From the NCBI RefSeq assembly GCF_038096175.1, contig NZ_CP151099.1, forward strand, positions 436,501-500,500: a stretch of DNA of 64,000 bases. Reading direction: 5' to 3'. The notes beneath the pieces are model-generated. The model saw only the letters and a list, made by a program, of their open reading frames with translations, was not told where the DNA came from and made no database searches. Positions within the stretch are counted from its first letter, which is position 1, and each line of letters starts with the position of its first letter. Below, piece by piece: positions 1 through 8,346 of the stretch. The DNA is from Nostoc sp. UHCC 0302 (GTDB lineage: Bacteria > Cyanobacteriota > Cyanobacteriia > Cyanobacteriales > Nostocaceae). The translations under genes and the position numbers were made by a program.

Positions 1-230
1 AAAAGTTCTGTAACTTCAGCAACTGGCTTGCCCTGAGCGGGGCCGAAGGGTTTATTCTCTACTTTCTCTAGCAACAGGCGGCGAAGATGCAAACCTAACT
101 CTGTTCCCCCTGGTTCACGAGTTGCAACCACAGAAACACCCAAACTTTGCAGCCATTCCCCACAAAGCAGCATTTGACTGGTTTTACCGCAACCTTCTAC
201 CCCTTCAAATACAATTAATTTGCCACCCAT
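1..230 (-). CDS. tmk: Thymidylate kinase, N-terminal part (runs off the left edge)
   Basis: Reading leftwards from the ATG at 228-230, the protein begins [20 protein letters not shown]. It has the P-loop (GVEGCGKTS, residues about 10-18) and the [10 protein letters not shown] segment typical of dTMP kinase, which phosphorylates dTMP to dTDP in the cytoplasm. About 76 codons are present; the lid and the rest lie outside the window. Around residues 61-69 the frame reads PFGPAQGKP, encoded by a 24-bp stretch at 27-50 that looks like a dispersed repeat rather than native sequence (a near copy sits in the NRPS at 18368-18391). The call is firm; whether the repeat affects activity is unknown. Confidence 0.9.
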   Translation of the reverse strand, partial: MGGKLIVFEGVEGCGKTSQMLLCGEWLQSLGVSVVATREPGGTELGLHLRRLLLEKVENKPFGPAQGKPVAEVTEL

Positions 231-396
231 GCTTTTTTAACTTCGCTGCAATAGACTCGTTCACTCACGTTTTATCAAGAATAGCGCGAAGTGTAAAACC
301 TAGCTCTATGGTTGATAAATTAAGCTTGGGACAAAGATTAGGCAGAAATCACCAAATTGTGTAAAGATAAAGAAAAGCTTAAGAAGTGAGAGACTC

Positions 397-651
397 ATGA
401 TAACTGCCAAAATGATGCAACACCTATGGGCTGTAATCGAGTCTACACACGTCAGCACTCTGCTCCAGTTTGACGATGCGGCTTTAGTAAAATTGCTGCT
501 TCAGCAGTTAAAAATCAACCAGGGAATTGACGAGCAGACAGATAGCAATTTGAATAATTATATCAAATCTAAATTACCGCTAATTCGTGACACGGCTGAA
601 GGGCGGTTAACCTTCGGGCAAGATAATTCTTACCAAGAACAAGACGTATGA
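397..651 (+). CDS. Small conserved-looking hypothetical protein
   Basis: An 84-residue soluble protein with no signal peptide or membrane segment. It is Leu/Gln-rich and probably helical (LLQFDDAALVKLLLQQLKIN), with an acidic, Gln-rich tail. Start ATG at 397 is preceded by a weak AAGAAGTGAG ribosome site; ATGs at 412 and 415 are alternatives. It lies 4 bp before the open frame of the next small gene, so the two are probably co-transcribed. I do not recognise the family; the composition and frame look like a real gene. Confidence 0.55.
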   Translation: MITAKMMQHLWAVIESTHVSTLLQFDDAALVKLLLQQLKINQGIDEQTDSNLNNYIKSKLPLIRDTAEGRLTFGQDNSYQEQDV

Positions 652-694
652 TTTTTTGCTAATAAGCATTTTAGGAGAGTTAAAACAGTTCAAT

Positions 695-949
695 ATGATG
701 AATCACTGGCTAGGCATAGCCCTGGTAGCTTATCTAATTGGAGCGGCGATTGAAGGGGTGAGTGCAGCCAGTCAGTTATCTCATTCATTACCTGAGCTAA
801 CTAACAGCACACAAGACCAGGCGCAAAAATCTGCTACTTCACCTAACTCCAGATGGCGAGTTTTCGCTGCGATCGCCTCGGTAAGTATATGTGGAGCATT
901 CTTCTGGCCCTGTCGTCTGCTGCACCGTTCAATAAAAAGGGACGTTTGA
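695..949 (+). CDS. Small membrane protein of unknown function
   Basis: The frame is open from TTG 656. ATG 695 (or 698) is the more natural start and gives about 84 residues. Two hydrophobic segments are visible, HWLGIALVAYLIGAA near the N terminus and VFAAIASVSICGAFF near the C terminus, separated by a polar Ser/Gln/Thr-rich loop of about 35 residues, so a two-pass membrane protein is likely. An AGGAG at 673-677 lies rather far (17 bp) from ATG 695, so the start is uncertain. It follows the 84-residue gene closely and may share its transcript. Function unknown. Confidence 0.45.
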   Translation: MMNHWLGIALVAYLIGAAIEGVSAASQLSHSLPELTNSTQDQAQKSATSPNSRWRVFAAIASVSICGAFFWPCRLLHRSIKRDV

Positions 950-1284
950 CGAAATAATGTGTAATTTATAGGAATTATTTTTAATCTTTGAAAGTTGAAA
1001 TTTTCATCAAAATTTGCTCAGGATGAATCAGTGCTATTTGGAAGATATCATTACTGATCAATGAGAGTTTAACTATACCCTTAAGCATCGTATTTAGTTG
1101 AATATTACCGAGATTGAACTGAGTATTTTGACTCGTCAATGTCTTGACTAACAGATTCTTATGATTGCAATTACGAATTGCTTTGACTAATCCCACACGC
1201 TCGATGTAGGAGATTATTAAAATGTCGTTATACTTCCTAAACTAAATAGTCAAGCTCAAGTTCGATTCCCTACTCTAAGCACTC
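950..1284. other. Intergenic stretch with a doubtful minus-strand frame
   Basis: About 335 bp separate the small membrane protein from the aldehyde reductase. A 71-codon minus-strand frame with a GTG start runs 1196-981, but it has no recognisable motif, is rich in Leu/Ile/Asn/Lys as expected of AT-rich noncoding DNA, and lacks a clear ribosome site. The GTTCGATTCCC at 1259-1269 resembles a tRNA T-loop but no acceptor or anticodon arm fits. The reductase promoter should lie here. Confidence 0.4.
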
Positions 1285-2442
1285 ATGGAAAACTTTATTT
1301 TTTACAACCCAGTTAAAATCCTATTTGGCAAAGGTCAAATAGCCAATATTACTGCTGAAATTCCTGCTGATGCCAAAATTCTCATAACTTACGGCGGAGG
1401 CAGTATTAAAAGCAATGGTGTATACGACCAGGTAAAGTCTGCGTTAGCTGGACATAATGTGATTGAGTTTGGCGGTATCGAACCAAATCCTCACCTAGAA
1501 ACCCTCTTGAAAGCTGTTGAACTGGTACGGAATGAAGGCATCAACTTTCTACTAGCAGTAGGTGGCGGTTCTGTTCTCGATGGCACTAAATTTATTGCAG
1601 CTGCGGTTCCCTTTGTCGGCGACCCTTGGGATATCTTAGCAAAGAACGCACCTATAACTGCTGCTGTACCTTTAGGTGCTGTGTTGACGCTTCCAGCAAC
1701 CGGCTCAGAAATGAATACTAACTCGGTCGTCACAAAGTGGGAAACTCAGGAAAAACTGCATTTTAGTAGCCCCTTGGTGTTTCCGCGCTTCTCTGTTCTC
1801 GATCCAGAAACGACTTTCTCGTTACCTGTGCGGCAAATTAGCAATGGAATAGTTGATGCTTATACCCATGTGATGGAACAGTATTTGACTTATCCAGTAA
1901 ATGCGCCATTGCAAGACCAGATTGCTGAGTCAATCCTCAAAACGCTAATTGAGGAAGGGCCAAAAACTCTAGCTAATCTCCAAGACTACGATGCACGGGC
2001 TAATGTGATGTGGTCTGCGACATTAGCACTAAATGGGCTAATCGGTGCAGGAGTACCCCACGATTGGGCAACCCACATGATTGGTCACGAACTCACAGCA
2101 ATACATGGTCTTGATCATGCTCAAACTTTAGCGATTGTCCTACCCAGTACTCTCTCAATTAGACGCGATCGCAAATGGCAGAAACTCTTACAGTATGCTG
2201 AGCGAGTTTGGAACATTGTTGAGGGAACTGAGGAAGAACGAGTCACGGAAGCGATCGCTAAAACTCGCAAATTCTTCGAGTCCGTCGGTGTACGCACTCG
2301 CCTGTCTGACTATGGTGTCGGACTAGAAGACACCATTCCCGTAATTATTGAGCGCTTTGAAAAACGTGGTTTTGTCGCTTTAGGCGAACATAAAGATGTT
2401 AACCCTCAAGTTGTTGAGCAGATTTTAACTCTGTCTGCATAA
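1285..2442 (+). CDS. yqhD: Iron-containing alcohol dehydrogenase, YqhD-type NADPH aldehyde reductase
   Basis: A 385-residue group III alcohol dehydrogenase that aligns almost end to end with the remembered E. coli YqhD sequence. Such enzymes reduce short-chain and toxic aldehydes (butanal, acrolein, malondialdehyde, methylglyoxal) with NADPH. Visible motifs are ITYGGGS (34-40) and AVGGGSVLDGTK (91-102) for the dinucleotide. The four metal ligands are all present at the expected spacing: Asp191, His195, His264 and His278 (in GIVDAYTH, WATHMIGHE, GLDHAQ). It stands 5' of a TetR gene, a tautomerase and a GST gene, a context that fits aldehyde/electrophile detoxification. No TetR-type palindrome was seen directly upstream of it. 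Confidence 0.93.
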   Translation: MENFIFYNPVKILFGKGQIANITAEIPADAKILITYGGGSIKSNGVYDQVKSALAGHNVIEFGGIEPNPHLETLLKAVELVRNEGINFLLAVGGGSVLDGTKFIAAAVPFVGDPWDILAKNAPITAAVPLGAVLTLPATGSEMNTNSVVTKWETQEKLHFSSPLVFPRFSVLDPETTFSLPVRQISNGIVDAYTHVMEQYLTYPVNAPLQDQIAESILKTLIEEGPKTLANLQDYDARANVMWSATLALNGLIGAGVPHDWATHMIGHELTAIHGLDHAQTLAIVLPSTLSIRRDRKWQKLLQYAERVWNIVEGTEEERVTEAIAKTRKFFESVGVRTRLSDYGVGLEDTIPVIIERFEKRGFVALGEHKDVNPQVVEQILTLSA

Positions 2443-2560
2443 GGGTTGGGGACTGGGGACTAGGGACTTGGAAGAATAATCCATGCACAATAATACCCAA
2501 TGCCCCATCCCCTATTCCCTATTCTTGACTATCAAAGACTTGTCGTGGTAATCTCAAACA

Positions 2561-2572
2561 GACCAATTGGTC
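2561..2572. promoter_or_regulatory. Palindromic TetR-type operator upstream of the tetR gene
   Basis: GACCAATTGGTC is a perfect 12-bp palindrome ending 17 bp before the TetR start codon. With its left flank it reads AACAGACCAATTGGTC. The same AACAGACC-N4-GGTC pattern recurs at 3665-3678 before the GST gene, so it is the likely autoregulatory operator. The match to the recalled NemR-type box (GACC...GGTC) is suggestive only. Confidence 0.6.
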
Positions 2573-2589
2573 GGTAATTCTTTAATTAA

Positions 2590-3177
2590 ATGACCAAAGG
2601 CGAAGAAACAAAAAGCAGAATTCTTGAACAAGCGGCGGAACTGTTTAACCAACAGGGTTATGCTGGTTCGTCTATTTCAGACATTATGCGTGTGACTGGA
2701 TTGCAGAAAGGAGGAATTTACAATCACTTCCAAAACAAAGATGAGCTAGCATTACAGGCTTTTGACTTTGCGATCGCCCGCACTCGGCAGTATTTTATAA
2801 CTGCATTGCGAAGTAAACGTCATGCAATAGAACGCTTGCAAGCAATTATTACAGTATTTAGCAGTTTTACAGACAACCCACCAATTCAAGGAGGATGTCC
2901 ATTGCTAAATACTGCTGTTGAGAGTGATGATGCTCATCCGGCGTTGCGCGATCGGACTCAACAGGCGATGAACTCGTGGTTACATTTGATTCGCCGAATT
3001 ATTGAAACAGGAATTGAAAAGGGTGAAATTAACTCTGATGTGAATGCTGATGAAATCGCCACTATCATAACTGCAACTCTAGAAGGAGCGATTATGATGA
3101 GCAAGCTATACGGAGATTCTATTTATATGCAAAGAGCAGTTAACCACCTGAATCAATACCTAGAAAGTCATCTTTAA
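2590..3177 (+). CDS. TetR/AcrR family transcriptional regulator
   Basis: A 195-residue repressor with an N-terminal TetR helix-turn-helix (residues about 8-54, containing SSISDIMRVTGLQKGGIYNHFQNKDEL) and an all-helical ligand domain. Cys103 in the segment GGCPLLNTAVESDD sits where electrophile-sensing NemR-type repressors carry a reactive Cys (GCL...); this alignment is by eye. The gene is 4 bp upstream of the tautomerase gene (same operon) and is flanked by two matching palindromes (2561, 3665), so it probably represses itself, the tautomerase and the GST. Neighbouring reductase, tautomerase and GST genes suggest an electrophile or quinone inducer, which is inference. Confidence 0.9.
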   Translation: MTKGEETKSRILEQAAELFNQQGYAGSSISDIMRVTGLQKGGIYNHFQNKDELALQAFDFAIARTRQYFITALRSKRHAIERLQAIITVFSSFTDNPPIQGGCPLLNTAVESDDAHPALRDRTQQAMNSWLHLIRRIIETGIEKGEINSDVNADEIATIITATLEGAIMMSKLYGDSIYMQRAVNHLNQYLESHL

Positions 3178-3181
3178 ATTT

Positions 3182-3571
3182 ATGGCACAAATCAAAGTAT
3201 ATGGTCTAGCAGAAAAACTTAACCCTATCAAAGTAGACCTATCGCATATTATCCATACTTCTGTTAGTGAGGTGTTACAACTTCCACCTGAAAAACGATT
3301 TCATCGTTTTTTCCCTTTGGATAAAACGGACTTTTATTATCCCAATGACAGAACAGAAAACTACTTAATTATCGAGATTAGTATATTCGAGGGACGTTCA
3401 AAAGAAACAAAAAAAGAGCTAATACATAAGTTAATTAAAGATATAAATCAAAACTTGAATATTTCTGTTAATGATATTGAAATTACAATTTTTGAAACGC
3501 CTAAATCCAACTGGGGTATTAGAGGGTTTCCAGGCGATGAATTAACCCTAAACTACAAAGTAGAAGTTTAA
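3182..3571 (+). CDS. Tautomerase-superfamily protein (YusQ-like)
   Basis: A 129-residue protein made of two beta-alpha-beta halves of the 4-oxalocrotonate tautomerase/MSAD superfamily. The second half is clearest: LIIEISIFEGRSKETKKELI, then ITIFETPKSNWGIRGFPGDE, the latter typical of YusQ-like tautomerases. After Met removal the N terminus would be Ala (M-A-Q-I), so the catalytic Pro1 that defines most active members is missing. It may therefore not be a Pro1-dependent tautomerase. The ATG follows the tetR stop by 4 bp, implying co-transcription and control by that repressor. Confidence 0.75.
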   Translation: MAQIKVYGLAEKLNPIKVDLSHIIHTSVSEVLQLPPEKRFHRFFPLDKTDFYYPNDRTENYLIIEISIFEGRSKETKKELIHKLIKDINQNLNISVNDIEITIFETPKSNWGIRGFPGDELTLNYKVEV

Positions 3572-3664
3572 AATTGTTGGTGAAAATAAGCAATAATTTA
3601 GCAGTTAATTAAAAATTAATCCTGCTGAAAAAACTAGGAATTTAGATAAGTTTATTTGATAAAC

Positions 3665-3678
3665 AGACCGTACGGTCT
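3665..3678. promoter_or_regulatory. Palindromic TetR-type operator upstream of the GST gene
   Basis: AGACCGTACGGTCT is a perfect 14-bp palindrome 79 bp before the GST start codon. It shares AACAGACC-N4-GGTC with the site before tetR at 2561-2572. Two independent copies of the same half-site at two promoters of one cluster make a shared TetR operator likely. Confidence 0.65.
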
Positions 3679-3757
3679 TAAAAGCAATCTTTAGTAGAAC
3701 TTATGCTAATAACCAATAACTTAGAGAGACCTTTAGCAACTTAAGATGCAATTCCTT

Positions 3758-4441
3758 ATGCTGAAATTTTACTACAATCCCCTCTCGCCTAATGCTCGTC
3801 GTGTATGGCTCACCTTATTGGAAAAAGAGATTTCCTTTGAGCCAGTCTTAATTAAATTGGATGGGGATCAACTCCAACCAGAATTTATAAAAATCAACCC
3901 ATTTCATCATATTCCGGTTGTGGTAGATGACGGTTTTCGAGTAGTTGAATCTTTGGCAATTATGGACTACTTAGAAACCAAATATCCAATGCCTGTAATG
4001 TTACCTTCCGAACCTCAAGCATTAGCAACTGTGCGGATGGTGCAAACGGTAACTGCTAATGAATTATTTTCGCAAGTGATTTCACTAATTTCTGAAAATG
4101 AAGACTCACCAAAAATTTTGCAAGCAAAGCAGCATATTGATAAAGTACTAAAACTTTTCACAGATTTATTAAGTAACTCTCCTTATTTTGGGAGCAAACA
4201 GTTAACCCTAGCAGATATAGTTGCTGGGATAGGTGTACTTTCATTACCTCCTTTGGGTATCAATCTTAATGATTACCCTAAGCTAAATGAATGGTCTGAA
4301 CGTTTAATGCAACGCCCAGCATGGCAAAAAACTCAACTAAGCGCTGAAGAGTTTGAAGCATTTAAGCGGCGAGTCAGAGTTTTAGTGAAGTTGCGTAGGC
4401 GTGAGATTGTCAGAGGAAATAAAGCAAATGTTAACAAATAA
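3758..4441 (+). CDS. Glutathione S-transferase family protein
   Basis: From ATG 3758 the protein is about 227 residues and begins MLKFYYNPLSPNARRVWLTL, a GST thioredoxin-fold N terminus with the active-site Ser/Asn region (NPLSPNARR). HHIPVVVDDGFRVVESLAIMDYLE contains the cis-Pro and the Glu-Ser glutathione-binding pair. The C-terminal half (LTLADIVAGIGVLSLPPLGI...PKLNEWSERLMQRPAW) is the helical GST_C domain. An ATG four codons earlier (3746) is possible. It conjugates glutathione to electrophiles or isomerises them; substrate unknown. The palindrome at 3665 ties it to the upstream TetR gene. The basic tail (VLVKLRRREIVRG) is longer than usual. Confidence 0.9.
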   Translation: MLKFYYNPLSPNARRVWLTLLEKEISFEPVLIKLDGDQLQPEFIKINPFHHIPVVVDDGFRVVESLAIMDYLETKYPMPVMLPSEPQALATVRMVQTVTANELFSQVISLISENEDSPKILQAKQHIDKVLKLFTDLLSNSPYFGSKQLTLADIVAGIGVLSLPPLGINLNDYPKLNEWSERLMQRPAWQKTQLSAEEFEAFKRRVRVLVKLRRREIVRGNKANVNK

Positions 4442-4763
4442 TAAGTTTTTAGATATGATCTGTGCATCAGGCAGTTTTAAAGGTGTATTTGCTCAAGGTG
4501 TGTATTGCTATAATTTTTAATGGAAAAGAAAAGTAATAATTATTTGAAGAAGAATGCAGAATTCAGAATAAGAAAGTGGGAGACTTAAACCCACTTATTT
4601 ATCCACACAGTCGTACAGAATTCAATTGGATAATTCTGGTGACTGTCTTCTAAATTATTTGCTGTTAAACTATTCGTATGATAATAGTTGCTATTATAAC
4701 TAATGATATATCTATACCTTCAGCAAATTATCTTTAACTAAATCAAAAATAAAAAAATTGACT
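4442..4763. other. AT-rich intergenic region with a short hairpin
   Basis: This 322-bp gap between the GST gene and trmFO is AT-rich and shows no coding frame. A 7-bp-stem hairpin (AAGTGGG/CCCACTT, 4574-4596) is the only structure seen; it might end the GST transcript but has only a short T-rich tail. The trmFO promoter should lie in the right part. Confidence 0.45.
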
Positions 4764-6080
4764 ATGGATAAACAACCGATACAAGTAATTGGAGGTGGGC
4801 TAGCTGGAACAGAAGCAGCGTGGCAAATAGCTCAAGCTGGAGTGCCAGTTATTTTACATGAAATGCGCCCAAAACGCTTTAGCCCAGCGCATCATACAGA
4901 ACATTTGGCGGAGTTGGTGTGTAGTAATTCCTTTGGGGCAATGGCAAGCGATCGCGCCGCCGGATTGTTGCACGAAGAGTTACGCCAACTCGGTTCCATA
5001 GTGATTTCTAAAGCGGATGAACACGCCGTCCCTGCTGGTGGGGCGCTAGCTGTAGATAGGGGACAATTTGGGCAAGACTTGACTCAAACTTTATCTAGTC
5101 ATCCTTTAATTGAATTTCGTCGAGGGGAAGTGCAAACCATTCCTGAAGGAATTGTGGTTTTGGCAACTGGCCCTTTAACCAGCCCTGACTTAGCGGAAGA
5201 CTTGCGTCGCTTTACAGGGATGGAATACCTCAGCTTTTTCGATGCGGCTAGCCCGATTATTGTCGGCGAATCGATTAACCGCGATATTGCTTTTATGGCA
5301 TCGCGCTATGACAAAGGTGAAGCCGCCTATCTTAACTGCCCGATGAATAAAGAGCAGTATTTGCGGTTTCGCGAAGAATTATGTAAAGCCGAACAAACGG
5401 AACTCAAAGATTTTGAACGGGAAACGGCGAAATTTTTTGAAGCTTGTCTACCCATCGAAGAACTAGCACAACGCGGCGAAGATACAATGCGCTACGGCCC
5501 CCTCAAGCCAGTAGGGTTATCGGATACCCGCACAGGTGAGCGGCCTTATGCTGTGGTGCAGTTGCGGCAAGAAGATAAAGCCGGTCAACTGTGGAATATG
5601 GTAGGATTTCAAACTAACCTGCGTTGGGGTGAGCAAAAGCGAGTATTTCAGCTAATTCCAGGGTTAGAAAAAGCTGAATTTGTGCGTTTGGGAGTGATGC
5701 ACCGCAACACGTTTATTAATGCTCCTCAATTAATGTCTGCTAGTTTGCAATTTAAGCAGCGTCCCACATTGTTAGCAGCGGGGCAGTTGATTGGTACTGA
5801 AGGCTACACGGCAGCATCTGCCGGCGGTTGGTTGGCGGGAACTAATGCAGCGCGGTTAGCTTTGGGTAAAGAAGCATTGACTCTACCAACAAGCACAATG
5901 ATGGGAGCGTTGTTTGAGTTTATCAGTTCTGCTTCGCCTAAGCATTTCCAACCAATGCCGCCCAACTTTGGGATTTTTCCAGAACTTGGTGCGAAAATCA
6001 AAAGTAAACAGGAACGTTACGGACGTTATCGCGATCGCTCTTTAGCTGACTTAACAACCTGGAAAGTCAATAGTAATTAA
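4764..6080 (+). CDS. trmFO: Methylenetetrahydrofolate-tRNA (uracil-5-)-methyltransferase
   Basis: A 438-residue flavoprotein that makes m5U54 in the tRNA T-loop using 5,10-methylene-THF and FADH2. The start is ATG 4764; a TTG two codons earlier is open but less likely. Evidence is the FAD-binding GGGLAG near residues 10-15, the LHEMRP segment, and the LVCSNSFGA motif with Cys53, which matches the position recalled for B. subtilis TrmFO. Also present are [19 protein letters not shown] and the late [20 protein letters not shown]. Length is normal and the gene stands alone. Housekeeping function. Confidence 0.95.
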   Translation: MDKQPIQVIGGGLAGTEAAWQIAQAGVPVILHEMRPKRFSPAHHTEHLAELVCSNSFGAMASDRAAGLLHEELRQLGSIVISKADEHAVPAGGALAVDRGQFGQDLTQTLSSHPLIEFRRGEVQTIPEGIVVLATGPLTSPDLAEDLRRFTGMEYLSFFDAASPIIVGESINRDIAFMASRYDKGEAAYLNCPMNKEQYLRFREELCKAEQTELKDFERETAKFFEACLPIEELAQRGEDTMRYGPLKPVGLSDTRTGERPYAVVQLRQEDKAGQLWNMVGFQTNLRWGEQKRVFQLIPGLEKAEFVRLGVMHRNTFINAPQLMSASLQFKQRPTLLAAGQLIGTEGYTAASAGGWLAGTNAARLALGKEALTLPTSTMMGALFEFISSASPKHFQPMPPNFGIFPELGAKIKSKQERYGRYRDRSLADLTTWKVNSN

Positions 6081-6260
6081 ATAGAGCAAATTTTACTCCT
6101 AACTTCCAACCCCTGCTGTAAATCCTAGTCTCAATTTGTGGGATACCAAATAAACTGCCCCATCTTATGATGTAGCCAGCTTTACCGCCAACATATACCA
6201 AATCATGCAGCTAATTCATGCGAAAAATATGTGGTACGAAGTTTGCGCGGCCAAGCAAAC

Positions 6261-6824
6261 ATGAAAAGCATAACCCGAACAATACGAATTCTGGCTATTT
6301 CAGGAAGCCTCCGCAAGATTTCATCAAATACTGCCCTGCTTCAAGCTGCGATCGCTTTAGCACCAGAAAATGTTGAGATTAAATTGTATGCTGGACTCGG
6401 TAATTTGCCACACTTCAATCCTGATTTGGAAGCAAATGAACCGCCTTCAGTAACAGATTTGCGGATGCAGCTACGGTGGTCTGACGGTTTGCTGATCTCA
6501 AGTCCAGAGTATGCACATGGCGTACCAGGTGTATTGAAGAACGCGCTGGATTGGTTGGTGAGTGGAGAAGAGTTCGTAGACAAGCCTGTTGCATTGCTTA
6601 ATGCGTCGCCGCGGTCAACGCACGCACAAGCCTCGTTAATCGAAATCGTCACGGTGATGTCAGGGCGAATTGTTCCTGAAGCATCAATCACTGTACCACT
6701 CCTCGGTAAAAATCTTGATGCAGTTGGAATAGCTTCTCATCCAGAGATTTCTAGGGCGCTACAAGCAGCTATCGTTGCCTTTGTGAGCGAAATTGAGCGC
6801 CGACAAGCCGAAGTGAAATATTAA
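6261..6824 (+). CDS. NADPH-dependent FMN reductase-family oxidoreductase
   Basis: A 187-residue flavodoxin-fold quinone/FMN reductase. ILAISGSLRKISSNTALLQ is the FMN phosphate loop, and LISSPEYAHGVPGVLKNALDWLV is the family signature. I chose ATG 6261 (MKSITRTIRILA) because homologues begin a few residues before the first beta strand; the frame also opens at GTG 6231. Likely two-electron reduction of quinones, flavin or metals; the substrate cannot be told. No obvious operon partner: trmFO ends 180 bp upstream, and the Tab2 gene is convergent. Confidence 0.88.
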   Translation: MKSITRTIRILAISGSLRKISSNTALLQAAIALAPENVEIKLYAGLGNLPHFNPDLEANEPPSVTDLRMQLRWSDGLLISSPEYAHGVPGVLKNALDWLVSGEEFVDKPVALLNASPRSTHAQASLIEIVTVMSGRIVPEASITVPLLGKNLDAVGIASHPEISRALQAAIVAFVSEIERRQAEVKY

Positions 6825-6873
6825 GATGTAATACCAATTTGAAAAAATAATTTAACAAATAGCCCATTTGTAG

Positions 6874-6893
6874 AGACGCGATTCATCGCGTCT
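6874..6893. repeat. Short hairpin between convergent genes
   Basis: AGACGCGA/TCGCGTCT form a perfect 8-bp stem around a TTCA loop between the FMN reductase gene and the convergent Tab2 gene. It has no T-tract on either side, so terminator function is uncertain. The same GAGACGCGA word recurs in the foldback repeat at 50738-50810, marking it as part of a dispersed repeat family. Confidence 0.55.
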
Positions 6894-6951
6894 TCACCCA
6901 AGGATGTGTTGCAATCAATTAATTAAATTGGTATGAGTAGCGATCGCTTGC

Positions 6952-7746
6952 TCAAGCTTCTGTCCGTAACAACCAAAAGCCACTGTAAGTCATCCCAGAA
7001 TCATCTGGCTGTACTAACAAAAAGTGCAATCCCAGACTTGCCTGTTTACGCTGTTCGTAGGCTTGGGCTGCTGTGGCAACTTCTGAATCTTCAAATGTCG
7101 CAACTATCCACCTATCGACTAAACCAGCTTCTAAAATTAAGCCATCCGGTTCACCAGAAATATAATTCAAGGCTACGGGACGGGCTTGATGCAACCATCG
7201 TGCTAAACGCATCGATTGCCGTCCACCATAGATAATGACGCCGGGAACTGCGACTGTTGAGGCTAAACCCAGATTTATCGGTTTAAGAAATTCTGGCAGA
7301 TGCAAAATGGGAATGGGGCGATTGCTAAAACTTGTTTCCACTTCACTAGCAGCCAAACTTGCGAACCGCCATTGTTCTCCCAAGAGGTTTTCTGGCAATG
7401 GTGCAGGAGGTGGTTTATCTATTGCTAAAGGATATTGCTGTTCCTGCAACCACTGCTTCAATGCAAAAGTGCGGCGGGTGGGTTCGACGTTAATGCCTAA
7501 GTTCCGTCCAGCCGCTTCAATTAAACTTAAGGACTGAGGACGAAACACTTGAATTATATTCGGTAGTTTTCCACCAGCGGCTAGTTCGAGTTGAGTTGCA
7601 ACCCAACTCGAATTTGCTTCTGATTGTAGACAAGTGGCTTTGTATTCAAAGCTACGAGTTGGGTCACAAATTAATAAATCCCATAAAATTTGCCCTGCGG
7701 CGTTCCGCTGCGGACTACGATAAAAATCAGCTTGCCAAATTTTCAT
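6952..7746 (-). CDS. Tab2/Atab2-family RNA-binding protein
   Basis: From ATG 7744-7746 the protein is 264 residues and starts MKIWQADFYRSP, with GQILWDLLICD following, the hallmark of the Tab2 family. In chloroplasts Tab2 binds psaB mRNA and is needed for its translation; cyanobacterial members are assumed to aid photosystem translation or assembly. Further family features are FRPQSLSLIEAAGRNLGINVEPTRR, IIYGGRQSMRLARWL and the C-terminal GFWLLR. The frame extends 25 codons upstream to 7821, but that extension is made of a dispersed repeat (7771-7818) and is not homologous. Whether this homologue acts on psaB is not shown. Confidence 0.88.
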   Translation of the reverse strand: MKIWQADFYRSPQRNAAGQILWDLLICDPTRSFEYKATCLQSEANSSWVATQLELAAGGKLPNIIQVFRPQSLSLIEAAGRNLGINVEPTRRTFALKQWLQEQQYPLAIDKPPPAPLPENLLGEQWRFASLAASEVETSFSNRPIPILHLPEFLKPINLGLASTVAVPGVIIYGGRQSMRLARWLHQARPVALNYISGEPDGLILEAGLVDRWIVATFEDSEVATAAQAYEQRKQASLGLHFLLVQPDDSGMTYSGFWLLRTEA

Positions 7747-7770
7747 ATTTTTTTTTGCCTCATGCAGAGG

Positions 7771-7818
7771 AGCCAGTGCGTTGGGCGGCTCTGCCGACTT
7801 AAAGCAACTGGCGTCGCG
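7771..7818. repeat. Dispersed repeat (GCCAGTGCGTTGGGCGG family), copy 1
   Basis: AGCCAGTGCGTTGGGCGG...CCGACTT...AACTGGCGTCGCGC just upstream of the Tab2 gene is a near copy of the central block of the MITE at 11661-11832 (about 11710-11788). Its ends are loosely complementary (GCCAGT/ACTGGC), so it can fold into a hairpin. It is noncoding and creates a false N-terminal extension of the Tab2 frame. Confidence 0.6.
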
Positions 7819-7866
7819 CAAAGTCGCAAAGAAGAACGCAAAAGTATGGTGTAAATGTGAAAGACT

Positions 7867-8310
7867 TTACAACCACTTGCCCATACCAATAACATTACTA
7901 TCTGAAAAGCCAAGTCTTTCGTAGAAAGCTATAACGGATTTATTGGGCGATCGCACTTGTAGATTCACTTTTAGACAGCCAAGCTTTTTTAATTCAGCTT
8001 CAGCAGCTTTCATTATCAGTTGACCGATACCTTTGCGCTGATATTCTGGCAATACTGCTAGGTAATTTATCCAACCGCGATGCCCTTCGTAGCCAGCCAT
8101 AACTGAACCAATAATTAAGTTATTTAAGGCTGATACTAAAAATAAATCTGGCTGAAATTGCAACTTTAACTCAATGTCGCGTTTTGGGTCGTTCCAAGGT
8201 ACAACCAAATTGCAGCGATTCCACAACTTGATAACCTGCTGTTGATCATCTAACTTATAGAGTCTTACGTTAAGTTCTGTAATTTCTATATCTTTGAAAT
8301 TGCATTCCAT
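7867..8310 (-). CDS. GNAT-family acetyltransferase, YpeA-like
   Basis: A 147-residue GNAT protein resembling E. coli YpeA. The segments WNRCNLVVPWNDPKRDIE, MAGYEGHRGWINYLAVLPEY, QRKGIG (acetyl-CoA loop, residues 91-96) and AFYERLGF follow the YpeA order. The N terminus is about 13 residues longer than YpeA, so the true start could be downstream of the ATG at 8308-8310. The substrate is unknown; no partner gene nearby helps. The Tab2 gene lies 120 bp downstream on the same strand and is separated by a repeat. Confidence 0.85.
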   Translation of the reverse strand: MECNFKDIEITELNVRLYKLDDQQQVIKLWNRCNLVVPWNDPKRDIELKLQFQPDLFLVSALNNLIIGSVMAGYEGHRGWINYLAVLPEYQRKGIGQLIMKAAEAELKKLGCLKVNLQVRSPNKSVIAFYERLGFSDSNVIGMGKWL

Positions 8311-8346
8311 AAATTTTTATTTTTTACATTTTTTCTAGGTTTCTCT

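Noticed and set aside
981-1196. 71-codon minus-strand frame with GTG start
   Set aside because: No motif, AT-driven composition, no ribosome site; more likely chance.
1255-1275. GTTCGATTCCC resembling a tRNA T-loop
   Set aside because: The flanking bases do not form a T-stem and no anticodon, D or acceptor arm fits upstream.
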